64,000 bases of DNA from CAVRUZ01 sp963724495 (GCA_963724495.1 CAVRUZ010000005.1:186001-250000); one strand, 5' to 3'; shown: positions 17,158-25,934, counted from the stretch's first letter. Numbers and translations: made by a program. The notes: generated from the letters alone by a model not told the origin.

Positions 17158-18381
17158 ATGGGAAGCGACGACATCGAGGCGGTGTTCCGGCAGCAGTACG
17201 GGCGTGCTGTCGCCGTGCTGATCCGTCAGCTCGGCGACATCACCGCCGCCGAGGACGCCGTGCAGGACGCCTTCGCCGAGGCGCTGCAGCGGTGGCCGTC
17301 CGCGGGAGTGCCGGCAAGTCCGGCCGGCTGGATCATCACCACCGCGCGCAACCGGGCGATCGACCGGCATCGCCGGGAGGCTTCCCGGGACCGACGCCAG
17401 GCGGAGGCAGTCATGCTGAACGCACCCGACCCGCGTGAGCCGGACGGTCCGGTGGACGACGACCGCCTCCGGCTGATCTTCACCTGCTGCCATCCTGCGC
17501 TCGCGCCGGCGTCCCGGGTGGCCCTCACCCTCCGCCTCCTCGGTGGACTCAGCACAGCCGAGATCGCGAGGGCCTTCCTCGTACCCGAACCGACGATGGC
17601 GCAGCGGCTGGTGCGGGCGAAGGGCAAGATCCGTGCTGCCCGGATCCCGTATCGCGTTCCCACGTTGACGGACCTGCCCGACCGACTGACGGCCGTCCTT
17701 GCGGTCGTGTACCTGATCTTCAATGAGGGCTACGCGGCGAGCAGCGGAAGCGCCCTGGTGCGTGACGAGCTCAGCGTGGAAGCGATCCGCCTCGGCCGCC
17801 TGGTGGTCGAGCTCCTCCCCGACGAGCCGGAGGCAGACGGCCTGCTGGCATTGATGATGCTCACCCAGGCACGCCGCCCGGCCCGCGTCGCTCTGGACGG
17901 TTCGTTCGTGGCACTCGCCGATCAGGACCGCCGGCTTTGGGATGCGACTCTGATCAGCGAGGGACAGGCGATCGTGCGGCGTTGCCTCGCGCGCAACCGC
18001 CCTGGTGCCTACCAGATCCAGGCGGCGATCGCCGCGGTGCACAGCGACGCCACCGACGTCGGCGATACCGACTGGCGGCAGATCGTCGCGCTGTACGACC
18101 AGTTGCTCGCGTTGGGATGGTCCGACGTCGTGGCACTGAACCGCGCCGTGGCCGTGGCCGAACTCGACGGTCCGCAGGTCGCCCTGTCGCTCGTCGAGGG
18201 CCTGGACCTGCCCGGCTACCACCTCTACCACTCCGTTCGGGCAGACCTGCTCCGGCGGGCGGACCGGCAGGACGAGGCGATCGCTGCGTACGCCAAGGCG
18301 CTGGAGCTCACGGGAAACGAACGAGAGCAGGAGTTTCTCCGGGGCCGGATACGTGCGGTCCGCGAGACGCGGCCCGGCTAG
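17158..18381 (+). CDS. ECF42-group RNA polymerase sigma factor with C-terminal TPR-like extension
   Basis: 407 aa, twice the usual ECF length. Sigma region 2 spans about residues 1-80 (AEDAVQDAFAEALQRWP, then GWIITTARNRAID). Region 4 spans about 100-170 with the LRLLGGLSTAEIARAFLV helices. A helical C-terminal domain (DUF6596/TPR-like) runs from about 185 to the end and carries the LIFNEGYAAS motif and a final TPR-type helix pair. ECF42 sigma factors lack an anti-sigma gene, and the extension is thought to regulate them. Partner DGPF protein upstream confirms the group. The ATG at 17158 has no clear ribosome binding site. Confidence 0.9.
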   Translation: MGSDDIEAVFRQQYGRAVAVLIRQLGDITAAEDAVQDAFAEALQRWPSAGVPASPAGWIITTARNRAIDRHRREASRDRRQAEAVMLNAPDPREPDGPVDDDRLRLIFTCCHPALAPASRVALTLRLLGGLSTAEIARAFLVPEPTMAQRLVRAKGKIRAARIPYRVPTLTDLPDRLTAVLAVVYLIFNEGYAASSGSALVRDELSVEAIRLGRLVVELLPDEPEADGLLALMMLTQARRPARVALDGSFVALADQDRRLWDATLISEGQAIVRRCLARNRPGAYQIQAAIAAVHSDATDVGDTDWRQIVALYDQLLALGWSDVVALNRAVAVAELDGPQVALSLVEGLDLPGYHLYHSVRADLLRRADRQDEAIAAYAKALELTGNEREQEFLRGRIRAVRETRPG

Positions 18382-18438
18382 CGCGACGACAGCGCCGCCC
18401 CCATCGAGGCGCTCTGTCCGGCCGTGCATGATGTCGCG

Positions 18439-18789
18439 ATGGCGACCTACTCAGTCAATCCGGATGCCGTGCTCCGGGCCCGCGCGCTCATCGACAAGAA
18501 GCAGTACGTGCTGAACAGCAATTGGGGTGAGGTCCAGCCCGACGCCGATGCTCAGAACGCCTATCTGGAAGCACATTCGTGGGAGGACTACGCGCTATGG
18601 CACCTCGGACTGACCGAGGGAGCCAACGACGAGACCAAGGCCAGGTATGCCTTTGGTTACGGCGACCTCCGCCGGGTGCACCGGACCGCGCTCATCGCGT
18701 GTGTGTACCGCGCCTCGGAGTGGCGGCACAAGGAGGTCGAGCTCGCGGCTCACGACCTGCTCCAGCACCTCGACCAGGTCTCCGGCTGA
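18439..18789 (+). CDS. Conserved actinobacterial protein of unknown function
   Basis: 116-aa soluble protein starting MATYSVNPDAVLRA. Trp and His residues are evenly spread, including a segment with Trp-His-Leu-Gly-Leu-Thr-Glu-Gly. The C-terminal half is helical and ends AAHDLLQHLDQ. The dense conserved-looking aromatic/His pattern and clean codon use support a real gene, and I recall similar proteins throughout Actinobacteria, but the function is unknown. I start at 18439; the in-frame GTG at 18424 adds five residues. A weak CATGAT box lies 6 nt upstream. It is convergent with the Gfo/Idh/MocA gene. Confidence 0.75.
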   Translation: MATYSVNPDAVLRARALIDKKQYVLNSNWGEVQPDADAQNAYLEAHSWEDYALWHLGLTEGANDETKARYAFGYGDLRRVHRTALIACVYRASEWRHKEVELAAHDLLQHLDQVSG

Positions 18790-18797
18790 CCGACCGA

Positions 18798-19814
18798 TCA
18801 CCCGTGACTGCTGCGGAGGTCGTCGAGACGGACCGTTCGCCCCTCCCGCACGGATTGCTCGATCGCACAGATGACCTCGGTGACGAGCACGCCCTGCTCG
18901 ATGTCGGGACCCGTCTGCCTGCCGTCACGCAGGTTGAGCGCGAACTCCTGCGCCATCCACACCGGCGCACCGGTGAGTGCGCGGCCGATGGGTTCGCCGA
19001 GCGGCGACAGCGTCCGGGTGCGGTCGGTGACAAGGTCCAGACCCTGGCGAATCGGGCTGCCCGCAAGCGAACCCCTCGTCCCGATGAACTCGAACCGGAA
19101 GTCGACCATGGCCGATCCGGCGCTCGGCAGTGTCCACGCCGACGTCACCGACGAGGTGGTGCCGTCGGCGTAGGTGACCAGTGCGTGCACCACGTCGTCG
19201 GTGTCGATGCCACGCGCTGCCAGGTGACCTCTCGACGCAACGGCCACGACCGAGACCGGTGTGCTCTGCGCGAACCAGATCAGCAAGTCGATCGTGTGCG
19301 GCATCAGGAACCAGGCCGGTGACGACTGTGCGGCCCAGCTCAGCATCTCGGTGGGTACGAACCAGGTGTTGGACAGCGTGGCACTCGAGGTGATGTGTGC
19401 GCCTGCGTCGCCGGCAGCGATCGAACCGTGGGCGGTGCGCACGTGCGGATTCCAACGATTCTCGAAGCCCACCAGGCATTGGGCGCCTCCGGCTGAGACG
19501 GCGTCCCTCATGGCGTAGGCGTCGTCGAGGGAGGTTGCTAGTGGCTTCTCGATGAGCAGGTGCTTGCCGGCGGCGGCCGCTGCCACGGCAGCGTCCCGGT
19601 GCGCGAAGTCCGGAGTGGCCACGACGACGGCATCCGGATCGAACCGCGACAGCAACTCCTCGTGCGAGCCGACCACCGGAGTTCCGGCCACCGCGGCTGC
19701 AGCACGGGCGTCGGGCTCGGCGAACGCCACCACCTCCACCCCGGCGAGATTGCCCAAGGCGGCTGCGTACATCCGGCCGCGAAGGCCTGCGCCCACGATC
19801 CCGAACGTCAACAT
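18798..19814 (-). CDS. Gfo/Idh/MocA-family oxidoreductase
   Basis: 338 aa. The N-terminal NAD(P)-binding Rossmann domain has GIVGAGLRG (about residues 5-13) and the conserved EKP (about 95-97). The C-terminal alpha/beta domain carries the PHTIDLLIW segment in the position of the family's catalytic His. Family members oxidise or reduce sugars, inositols or cyclitols. GGAGGG precedes the ATG at 19814. It follows an SDR gene by 18 bp in the same operon, and the pair probably acts on successive carbons of a sugar or polyol. No transporter is adjacent. Confidence 0.87.
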   Translation of the reverse strand: MLTFGIVGAGLRGRMYAAALGNLAGVEVVAFAEPDARAAAAVAGTPVVGSHEELLSRFDPDAVVVATPDFAHRDAAVAAAAAGKHLLIEKPLATSLDDAYAMRDAVSAGGAQCLVGFENRWNPHVRTAHGSIAAGDAGAHITSSATLSNTWFVPTEMLSWAAQSSPAWFLMPHTIDLLIWFAQSTPVSVVAVASRGHLAARGIDTDDVVHALVTYADGTTSSVTSAWTLPSAGSAMVDFRFEFIGTRGSLAGSPIRQGLDLVTDRTRTLSPLGEPIGRALTGAPVWMAQEFALNLRDGRQTGPDIEQGVLVTEVICAIEQSVREGRTVRLDDLRSSHG

Positions 19815-19832
19815 GCGTTTCCGCCCTCCCGA

Positions 19833-20609
19833 TCAGAACAGCGTGAAGCCGCCGTCGACGGTGACGATCGACCCGGTCATGAAGCTCGAGGCATCGCTGG
19901 CCAGGAAGACCGCAACCCCGCCGAGCTCCTCGGGGTAACCGAACCGCTGCATCGGTGCCGGATCCACGCACCAGGGCTTGAACCTGGGCTGGTCGACCGG
20001 TGACATCTCGGTGAGGAAGTAGCCAGGGGCGATCGCGTTGACCCTGATCCCCAGCGGAGCCCACTCGGCGGCCAGTGCCTTGGTCAACTGATGCACCGCG
20101 GCCTTGGAGGTGAGGTAGGCGGGCTGCCACCTTGGTCGATTGACGATGAACGCAGACATCGAGCCCACGTTGACGATGGTCCCTGTTCTGCGCTCGGCCA
20201 TCTGGCGCCCCACCGCCCGGCTGCAGTGCCAGACCCCGTCGACGTTCGTGCGCAGGATGGTGGACCAGGTCTCTTCATCGGCCTCGAGCGCAGCGTGTTC
20301 CGCGGAGACACCGGCGTTGTTGAGCAGCACGTCGATGGGTCCGAGGCGTTCGGTGGCTGTCGCGACCGCCTTCTCCACCGAGTCGACCTCCGTGACCTCC
20401 AGGGACACGCCGGTTGCCGTGATTCCCAACGCCTGCAGCTCTTCCGCAGCGCGCACGGCGTCTGCCTCGTCGCGAGCCGTCACGGCGACCGCTGCACCGG
20501 CTTCGCCGTATGCCTGCGCCATCGCCCGACCGAGACCGCGATTACCGCCGGTGACGAAGGCGACCTTGCCGGCGAGGGAGAACTTGTCGAGGACGGACAC
20601 AGGGGCCAC
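19833..20609 (-). CDS. Short-chain dehydrogenase/reductase (classical SDR)
   Basis: 258 aa classical SDR. The cofactor motif GGNRGLG is at residues 21-27, NNAG at 97-100, the catalytic Ser about 150, and the YxxxK pair Tyr165/Lys169. The C-terminus ends VTVDGGFTLF, as usual for gluconate 5-dehydrogenase-like and 3-ketoacyl-reductase-like SDRs. An Arg after the second Gly of the nucleotide motif favours NADP. It is the first gene of an operon with the Gfo/Idh/MocA oxidoreductase, pointing to sugar-acid or polyol catabolism. The GTG at 20609 has only a weak CGGAA upstream. Confidence 0.87.
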   Translation of the reverse strand: MAPVSVLDKFSLAGKVAFVTGGNRGLGRAMAQAYGEAGAAVAVTARDEADAVRAAEELQALGITATGVSLEVTEVDSVEKAVATATERLGPIDVLLNNAGVSAEHAALEADEETWSTILRTNVDGVWHCSRAVGRQMAERRTGTIVNVGSMSAFIVNRPRWQPAYLTSKAAVHQLTKALAAEWAPLGIRVNAIAPGYFLTEMSPVDQPRFKPWCVDPAPMQRFGYPEELGGVAVFLASDASSFMTGSIVTVDGGFTLF

Positions 20610-20784
20610 TTCCGATCAGCGCGACAGCGAACGGGGATTCCGGGCGCAGCACCAGATGATCGACTCCGGAGCCGTGCACCTCTTCGGGAGTGTGCCCTGC
20701 CAGTGCTCCGACGAGGACACGGGGTCGGCAGTTCTCACCTGCCAGACCATTGCGCGTCGTGAGCACAGCACCGACCATCTGGAC

Positions 20785-21777
20785 ATGCCCCTCGACGGCT
20801 ACGGCGCACTCGCTGCTCGCGCACTCGGCGTGGCGCGGGAGGACGGCACCGCCAAGCCGCACTACCAGGTCCATCTCGTCGACGACACCGGTCTCAACTG
20901 GCGCATCGCGGTCAACGTCGAGTCGCAGGTCGCACCCTCGGAACTGCTGTACCTCGTCGTGGAGGACTTCCTGCACCCGGTGACAGCGCAGATCGAGTCC
21001 CTCGGCTCAGGCTGGCACGCACTCGAACCGGGCACGGACGGACCGCACCTGGACTACATCCGCGGGAACCTCTTCGACCGCGCCAGGTTGCGCCTCCTGC
21101 CGCCGGCGCTGGCGGGTCCCGACAACGACCTCGCCGACCTGTTGGACGGCTGGCTGCACCGTGCCGTCGCCGATCCGGCGGTGACGGTCTACGCCTTCGG
21201 CCAGCGCTTCGGCCCCGCGGCCGGCGTCACCGACGCGGTGTTCGGCTTCAGCCCCTCCAACGGCGTGCACGACATCCACATGAACCAGGGCAACGCGGGA
21301 CGGTTCGCCGCGGACAACGGCGTGCGCCAGGACGGGGCACTGCTCCTGCACTTCCCGGCCCCATCGCGTTGGGTGGCGATCTTTCTCGCCTTCCAGAGCC
21401 AGTCGTTCCACACCGACGATGTGACCGGCCACTCGCTCGAGGAGCCGGCAGCCCCGGCGGCGATTCGCATCATCGCGGCGATGGTGAACCCGGTCGGTCC
21501 AACGCCCGAGGTGGAGAGCGTGTTGCTGCTCAACACCTCCCCGGCGCCGGTCGACCTGACCGGGTGGCGGATCGCCGACCGCGCTCGCCACACCTGCCCG
21601 GTGCCGGGCGGACCACTGGGTGCGGGCGAGACGCGGCGCGTACCGGTCGCCGGGTCCGTCGTGCTCGGTAACGGCGGCGGCACGGTGACCCTGCTCGATG
21701 ACGGTGGGCAGAAGGTGGACGGCGTGGCCTACACGGCAGCCGACGCGGCCAAGGAAGGCTGGACCGTGACGTTCTGA
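20785..21777 (+). CDS. DUF2278 (YukJ-like) protein with C-terminal lamin-tail domain
   Basis: About 330 aa. It begins MPLDGYGALAARALG, the DUF2278 opening, and continues through the family's YQVH, ENLFD-like and DIHMNQG segments (about residues 160-168). From about residue 225 comes a lamin-tail (LTD) beta-sandwich with VESVLLLNTSP ... DLTGWRIADR. This fusion is known in bacteria, and LTD domains often accompany nucleases or secreted proteins, but the role is unknown. No signal peptide is seen. The 175-bp region upstream to 20609 is shared with the divergent SDR operon. No clear ribosome binding site helps the start. Confidence 0.82.
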   Translation: MPLDGYGALAARALGVAREDGTAKPHYQVHLVDDTGLNWRIAVNVESQVAPSELLYLVVEDFLHPVTAQIESLGSGWHALEPGTDGPHLDYIRGNLFDRARLRLLPPALAGPDNDLADLLDGWLHRAVADPAVTVYAFGQRFGPAAGVTDAVFGFSPSNGVHDIHMNQGNAGRFAADNGVRQDGALLLHFPAPSRWVAIFLAFQSQSFHTDDVTGHSLEEPAAPAAIRIIAAMVNPVGPTPEVESVLLLNTSPAPVDLTGWRIADRARHTCPVPGGPLGAGETRRVPVAGSVVLGNGGGTVTLLDDGGQKVDGVAYTAADAAKEGWTVTF

Positions 21778-21809
21778 GGGGAGGGCTGCTGCGGAGTCCG
21801 TCGTGCCGG

Positions 21810-22683
21810 CTACGCGGGCAGGCCGACCAGATCGGCCGACCGGTTCCACAACTCCGCCGCAACCACCGGGTCGTCGGCCTGCGGGTGCGTCTGCGCCGGG
21901 CTGCGATCGGCGTAGTAGCCACCTGACCTCCAGTCCACCTTCGGCGTACTCGTTGCCAGCCACACCATCGTGTCGGCGCCGCTCTCGGGAGAGCGCATGA
22001 GCAGCCGCACCGGAGATGCCAGGACAACGCGCACGAGCCGCGTGCTGCTCGACCCGAAGCGGGATCTGACCAGGCCGGGATGGAATGACGCTGCGGTGAC
22101 GCCGTCACGGTCCCCACCGGTTGGCCAGCTCACGGGCGAACACCACGTTGGCGAGCTTGCTGCGGGCGTAGGCGCGCAGTGGCGTGTAGTCCTTCTCGTT
22201 CTCCAGGTCGTCGAGGTCGAGTACCGCCCGTGACCCGCTGCCGGCCGCGCTCGCGGTGACGATGACCCGCCCACCGGCCGCCACCAGCGGATCGCGCAAC
22301 AGCCGGGTGAGCAGGTACGGACCCAGGTGGTTGACCTGCATCGTGAGCTCGTGGCCGTCGCCGGTGACCGTGCGCCGGCCGGCGATGAGACCCGCGTTGT
22401 CCACGAGAACGTCGATGCGCTCGTGGGTCGCGGTGAGCTCGGCTGCGAGCTCACGGACCTGGCCGAGGTCGGCGAAGTCCACCGTGTGGTGCCGGACCGG
22501 ACTGCCCGCGGCTGCGCCGACCGACGCAGCCACCGCCCGGGTCTTGGCCGGTGAGCGGCCGACGACGACCACCTGATCGCCGGTCCTGGCTAGCGCGAGG
22601 GCAGCCGCTTCGCCGACGCCGTCGCTGGCACCGGTGACGACCACGACGCGGCTGCCCGCCGCAGGCGAATCGGGGTGGGTCAC
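21810..22683 (-). pseudogene. Short-chain dehydrogenase/reductase, frameshifted
   Basis: From GTG 22683 (GGAGG 4 nt upstream) the protein starts as an SDR of the retinol-dehydrogenase/WW-oxidoreductase-like type: VTGASDGVG cofactor motif, NNAG replaced by DNAG, NHLGPYLLT, and YARSK for the YxxxK. After RELANRWG the frame ends. The continuation GVTAASFHPGLVRS to GLPA is in another frame down to 21810. One extra base in the CCCC run at 22112-22115 explains this. The repaired protein would be about 290 aa. All active-site residues lie before the break. Homopolymer error is as likely as true inactivation. Confidence 0.75.
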
Positions 22684-22690
22684 GGTGCCT

Positions 22691-22708
22691 CCTAACCGGA
22701 TTGTTAGG
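22691..22708. promoter_or_regulatory. Candidate operator dyad CCTAAC-N6-GTTAGG
   Basis: A perfect 6-bp-arm dyad overlaps the Shine-Dalgarno of the SDR gene and is in the right place for a TetR-type repressor. No TetR gene is adjacent; the nearest regulator is the AraC protein at 23214. Confidence 0.5.
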
Positions 22709-22848
22709 ACGTTACTCTCGAAACGGACGGAGCCTTCCGGCCAAGTGGCGGGCGTTCCACAACCGGCGCCGGCACGGCTGGGCGGTTCCACTCGAGGCGT
22801 TACGGTCGGGTGCTCACCGAGATCGGACGAACGGAGACGAGCGCGCCC

Positions 22849-23217
22849 ATGTCCCTGCCCGGCAAATCTACGGCGGCCCTGTCCGTGCGCCGGTCGCCCA
22901 ATCCGTGGTCGGGCGCGACCATCTTCAGCGTCGTGGTCACCGCGCTGATGTTCGCGGGAATGGTCACGGCCTTCGCCACGGGTCACCGCGGCCTGTCGCT
23001 CGCGCCCGCCGCGGTGACCCCTTCGGGATCGGCTTGTCGATCTACACCAACACCAGGCGCAGCAATCCCGAGACGCTCCTGATCACCGGTGACACCCTCG
23101 AGACATCGGTCACGCCGAGCGTGGCTGGCCCTGCTCCGGCCGAAGAGCCAGGTGTACTGGACGGACGTCACCGGGATCGCGGTCGTGACGTGGCACAAGC
23201 TGTGGAGAACCGGATGA
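22849..23217 (+). pseudogene. Small one-helix membrane protein, two compensating frameshifts
   Basis: Reads from the ATG at 22849 as MSLPGKSTAALSVRR and then one membrane helix (IFSVVVTALMFAGMVTAFATG). It continues in a second frame as FGIGLSIYTNTRRSNPETLL from about 23020. It returns to the first frame after about 23103 as RRAWLALLRPKSQVYWTDVTG to a TGA at 23215-23217. Indels in the CCCC run at 23018-23021 and near GAGAC at 23101-23105 would restore about 122 aa. Its stop overlaps the AraC start (ATGA), so the two form an operon. The family is not recognised. Confidence 0.55.
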
Positions 23218-23732
23218 CGGGTTTCGGCGCCGCCAGCCACGGGGTTCACGTTGTCGGGCCGCCGTGCGAAGCTCCGGTGGTGACACCTGACGACGTCGCT
23301 CGCCTGCGCCGATCGCGCGACACCATGGACCGGGACTACGCGCAACCGCTCGATGTCGCTGCCCTGGCGAGGGACGCCCTGATGTCACCCGGGCACTTCG
23401 CGCGGAGCTTCCGCGCGGTCTTCGGCGAGACGCCGTACAGCTACCTGATGACCAGGCGCATCGAACGGGCGAAGGCGTTGCTCCGCCGTGGTGACCTCAG
23501 CGTCACCGAAGTCTGCCTGGCCGTGGGTGCGACGTCGTTGGGCTCGTTCAGTGCGCGGTTCAGTGAGCTCGTCGGGGAGTCACCGAGTGCCTACCGGGCG
23601 CGCGACCATGCTGCCGCCGCCGCGATCCCCGCATGCATGGCCAAGGTCTACGCCAGGCCGGTCAGAAGTCGTGACCTCGGTCGCGAGAAATCGGTCAGGA
23701 TCGGAGAAGCGGAGAAGGCGGCCGACTCGTAG
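23214..23732 (+). CDS. AraC-family transcriptional regulator (HTH-only type)
   Basis: About 172 aa, of which the last 140 are a complete AraC DNA-binding domain. The first HTH is around LDVAALARDALMSPGHFARSF, the linker helix around YLMTRRIERAKALLR, and the second HTH around LSVTEVCLAVGATSLGSFSARF. There is no large sensor domain; such short AraC proteins are commonly paired with a VOC gene, as here, and are thought to regulate it. GGAG precedes the ATG at 23214, which overlaps the stop of the small membrane protein. A shorter start at GTG 23277 or 23280 is possible. Confidence 0.85.
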   Translation: MTGFGAASHGVHVVGPPCEAPVVTPDDVARLRRSRDTMDRDYAQPLDVAALARDALMSPGHFARSFRAVFGETPYSYLMTRRIERAKALLRRGDLSVTEVCLAVGATSLGSFSARFSELVGESPSAYRARDHAAAAAIPACMAKVYARPVRSRDLGREKSVRIGEAEKAADS

Positions 23733-23742
23733 CTTGTCCGCC

Positions 23743-24162
23743 ATGGATCTCACTGTTTCGCACTGCTTCCTCTACGCCAGCGACCAGGACCGAAGCCTCG
23801 AGTTCTATCGAGACGTGCTGGGCTTCCAGGTCACCAACGATGTCCAGTTCGAGCAGATGCGCTGGCTCTCACTGGCCCCTCCCGCCCAACCGGGCTTGGA
23901 GATCGTGCTCGAGACGCCGAACGCCAACCCCAACATCTCTGCGACCGACGTGGCCGCGATGGAGGACCTGCTCGCCAAGGGCTACCTCAACGCGGTCATC
24001 TTCAGGACCGCCGACTGCGACGCCCAGTTCGAGCACGTGTCCGCGTCGGGAGCAGAGGTGATCCAGGAGCCGATCGACCAGCCCTACGGGGTGCGCGACT
24101 GCGCCTTCCGCGACCCGGCCGGCAACCAGGTGCGGTTCAGCCAGCTGCTCGCCGAGGGGTGA
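23743..24162 (+). CDS. VOC-family (glyoxalase/bleomycin-resistance-like) protein
   Basis: 139 aa with two beta-alpha-beta-beta-beta units. The first begins VSHCFLYASDQDRSLEFYRDVLGF with the metal-site His near residue 7; the second ends GVRDCAFRDPAGNQVRFSQ. The Glu ligand is expected in EIVLE and near the end. It probably removes or binds a reactive small molecule. The ATG at 23743 lies 7 nt after a TAGCTT box and appears leaderless, so it can be transcribed independently of the AraC gene 10 bp upstream. The AraC-VOC pairing suggests local regulation. Confidence 0.85.
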   Translation: MDLTVSHCFLYASDQDRSLEFYRDVLGFQVTNDVQFEQMRWLSLAPPAQPGLEIVLETPNANPNISATDVAAMEDLLAKGYLNAVIFRTADCDAQFEHVSASGAEVIQEPIDQPYGVRDCAFRDPAGNQVRFSQLLAEG

Positions 24163-24175
24163 TCGCGCCCACGAC

Positions 24176-24257
24176 ACATGCAGCAGGGCCGAACTGGTGG
24201 TGCGGATATGCCGATGTGTCCGGATTCGCCTGCCTGTGTTGCATGTTTGGCGTCGGG
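24176..24257 (+). repeat. Dispersed TGCATGT repeat, copy 3
   Basis: Begins ACATGCAGCAGGGCC and ends GTTGCATGTTTGGCGTCGGG, with GTGTCCGGAT inside. The ends match copies 1, 4 and 5. It lies between the convergent VOC gene and hemerythrin region. Confidence 0.6.
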
Positions 24258-24283
24258 TTGAGTGATCGGCAGACGTCGCACGG

Positions 24284-24928
24284 TCAGCCGAAGCCGTGCT
24301 CGGCGAGGGCGGGCACGAGTTCGCGCTCCTCGTAGGCCAGGTGCGACAACAGGGTGTCGGTGAGCAGATCGACCTGCTCGCGCAGATCGTCGAGCACGGT
24401 CCTGCCGGCAGTGCCGTACCCGTCGGTCTCGACCAGGCCGACCAGGGCCAGGTCGAGTCGGTCGAGGACGTCGGCGATCACCTCGTGTTCCTCGTGCAGG
24501 CGGTCGAGAACCGGCGCCAGCGCGGGATCGCGGCGGCGGAGGTGCGGGAACACGCTGCGGTCCTCGAGCGTGTGGTGGCCGGTGACGATGCGGCAATAGG
24601 ACTGGCAGAACGCGCCGAGCGTCCAGTTGTTCTGCCGCATCGCCATGGTGTTGATGGTCGACCGCGCGGCGCCGACGCTGAGGTGCCCGGTGGCCACCTG
24701 CCCGAGCACCGACCGCACCTGCTCCAGTTCGGCCCGCAGCGCGTCGTGGATGTCGACCAGGTGCTGAGCCGCCGCCGGCGAACGGCCCGCTGACTCGTCG
24801 CTGCCTGGCGGTCGACCGTCGGCCGGGTGGACTCGTCCCACAGCGTCTTGTCGCTCAGCCGGATGCCGTCGTCCGGTGTCGGCCGGACGCGCGCCGCCGC
24901 TCGTTCTGGTGCTGGAATCCCTAACCAC
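24284..24928 (-). CDS. Hemerythrin-like (HHE) domain protein, N-terminus frameshifted
   Basis: From about 24800 downward the protein is a complete hemerythrin domain. Its diiron ligands are HDALRAEL, HHTLEDRSVFPHL, HEEHEVI and HLAYEERELVP, so it probably binds O2, NO or serves in redox sensing. The first 40 residues from the formal GTG at 24928 are not credible. In the next frame the same DNA reads IPAPERAAARVRPTPDDGIRLSDKTLWDESTRPTVDRQ and joins the domain after one indel near 24805. That frame in turn continues from the end of the monooxygenase gene at 24921, so the two were probably one fused protein. Confidence 0.65.
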   Translation of the reverse strand: MVRDSSTRTSGGARPADTGRRHPAERQDAVGRVHPADGRPPGSDESAGRSPAAAQHLVDIHDALRAELEQVRSVLGQVATGHLSVGAARSTINTMAMRQNNWTLGAFCQSYCRIVTGHHTLEDRSVFPHLRRRDPALAPVLDRLHEEHEVIADVLDRLDLALVGLVETDGYGTAGRTVLDDLREQVDLLTDTLLSHLAYEERELVPALAEHGFG

Positions 24929-25838
24929 CGCTGGTGATTCTGCTCCGATCGCTCAGTCCGCCCAGACGCTCGGCGGCCACCTGTTCCCGGACCAGCGGCG
25001 CGACCTCGCCGGCGAACTGCCGGACGTCGTCGGGGCTGTCGGTTCCGAGGATGAACACGCTCATCCCTGTCTCGAGGGCGAGGCCGGTGAGCTGCTCGGC
25101 CCAGTCGCGGGCTCTGCCCTGCAACAGGCCAGAACCCGAACCGAACTGCCCGGAGATGTTGTAGATGCCCCGCACTGCTTGAGGAGTCCGGCCGCTCGCC
25201 ATCGCGGCCTCGTCGATCTGGGCCCGCAGGCCAGGTAGGGCCGCAGGCTCCGCGTAGCCCATGCTCGGCACCCAGGCGTCGGCCAGTTCACCGGTGACGC
25301 GCAGCATCCGCGGCTTGTAGGCGCCGAGCCAGATCGGGATGTCGTGGGCCGGCTTCGGACCCGCGTGCAGTCCCTTCACCTGGTAGTGCTCGCCGGTGTA
25401 GGTGAGCGAGCCGCCGCGCCACATGCCCCGGATGATCGCGATCGCCTCGATCAGTGCATCGACGGCCTGCTTGGGGCTTCGCTTCGGTCCGCCGGCCGCA
25501 ACAATGGCGTCCCAGAAGGCTCCTGCGCCGAGCCCGAGTTCCACCCGGCCGCCGGTGACCAGGTCGAGAGTCGCCGCCGCCTTGGCAAGGACCACCGGCG
25601 GACGCAGCGGCAGGCTCGTGACATTGGGGCTCACGCGCAGCGCGGTGGTGCGGGCGCCGATCACCGAGAGCAGCGTCCAGGTGTCGAGGAACCTGGACTG
25701 GTACGGGTGGTCCTGCACCGACACCAGGTCGAGGCCGGACACCTCAGCAAGCGCGGCCAGGTCCAGGACGCCCTGCACGTCGTGTGCCGAAGGGGTCGGG
25801 AACAGGCCGAACTCGATGTCGTGGCCGTAGTCGGGCAT
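24921..25838 (-). CDS. LLM-class (F420-dependent) oxidoreductase
   Basis: 305 aa bacterial-luciferase-like TIM barrel with the F420-type pattern: SVQDHPYQSRFLDTW (about residues 40-54), then SPNVTSLPLRPPVVLAK, then GLGAGAFW (about 100-107) and PIWLGAYKP (about 170). These enzymes pass hydride from F420H2 or FMNH2 to diverse substrates. CGGAG lies 5 nt upstream of the ATG at 25838. The C-terminus runs straight into the hemerythrin region with an 8-nt overlap, and a one-base change near 24930 would fuse them. It supports an F420-using organism. Confidence 0.85.
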   Translation of the reverse strand: MPDYGHDIEFGLFPTPSAHDVQGVLDLAALAEVSGLDLVSVQDHPYQSRFLDTWTLLSVIGARTTALRVSPNVTSLPLRPPVVLAKAAATLDLVTGGRVELGLGAGAFWDAIVAAGGPKRSPKQAVDALIEAIAIIRGMWRGGSLTYTGEHYQVKGLHAGPKPAHDIPIWLGAYKPRMLRVTGELADAWVPSMGYAEPAALPGLRAQIDEAAMASGRTPQAVRGIYNISGQFGSGSGLLQGRARDWAEQLTGLALETGMSVFILGTDSPDDVRQFAGEVAPLVREQVAAERLGGLSDRSRITSGG

Positions 25839-25934
25839 CGGTCTCCGAGGTCAGGTGGCGGTCTGCGGTCGGTCCATTGTGAGCCGGGGTTCGAGACGGC
25901 AGTCCGACCCCTTCGATCCGTGGATGCCCGCTCG

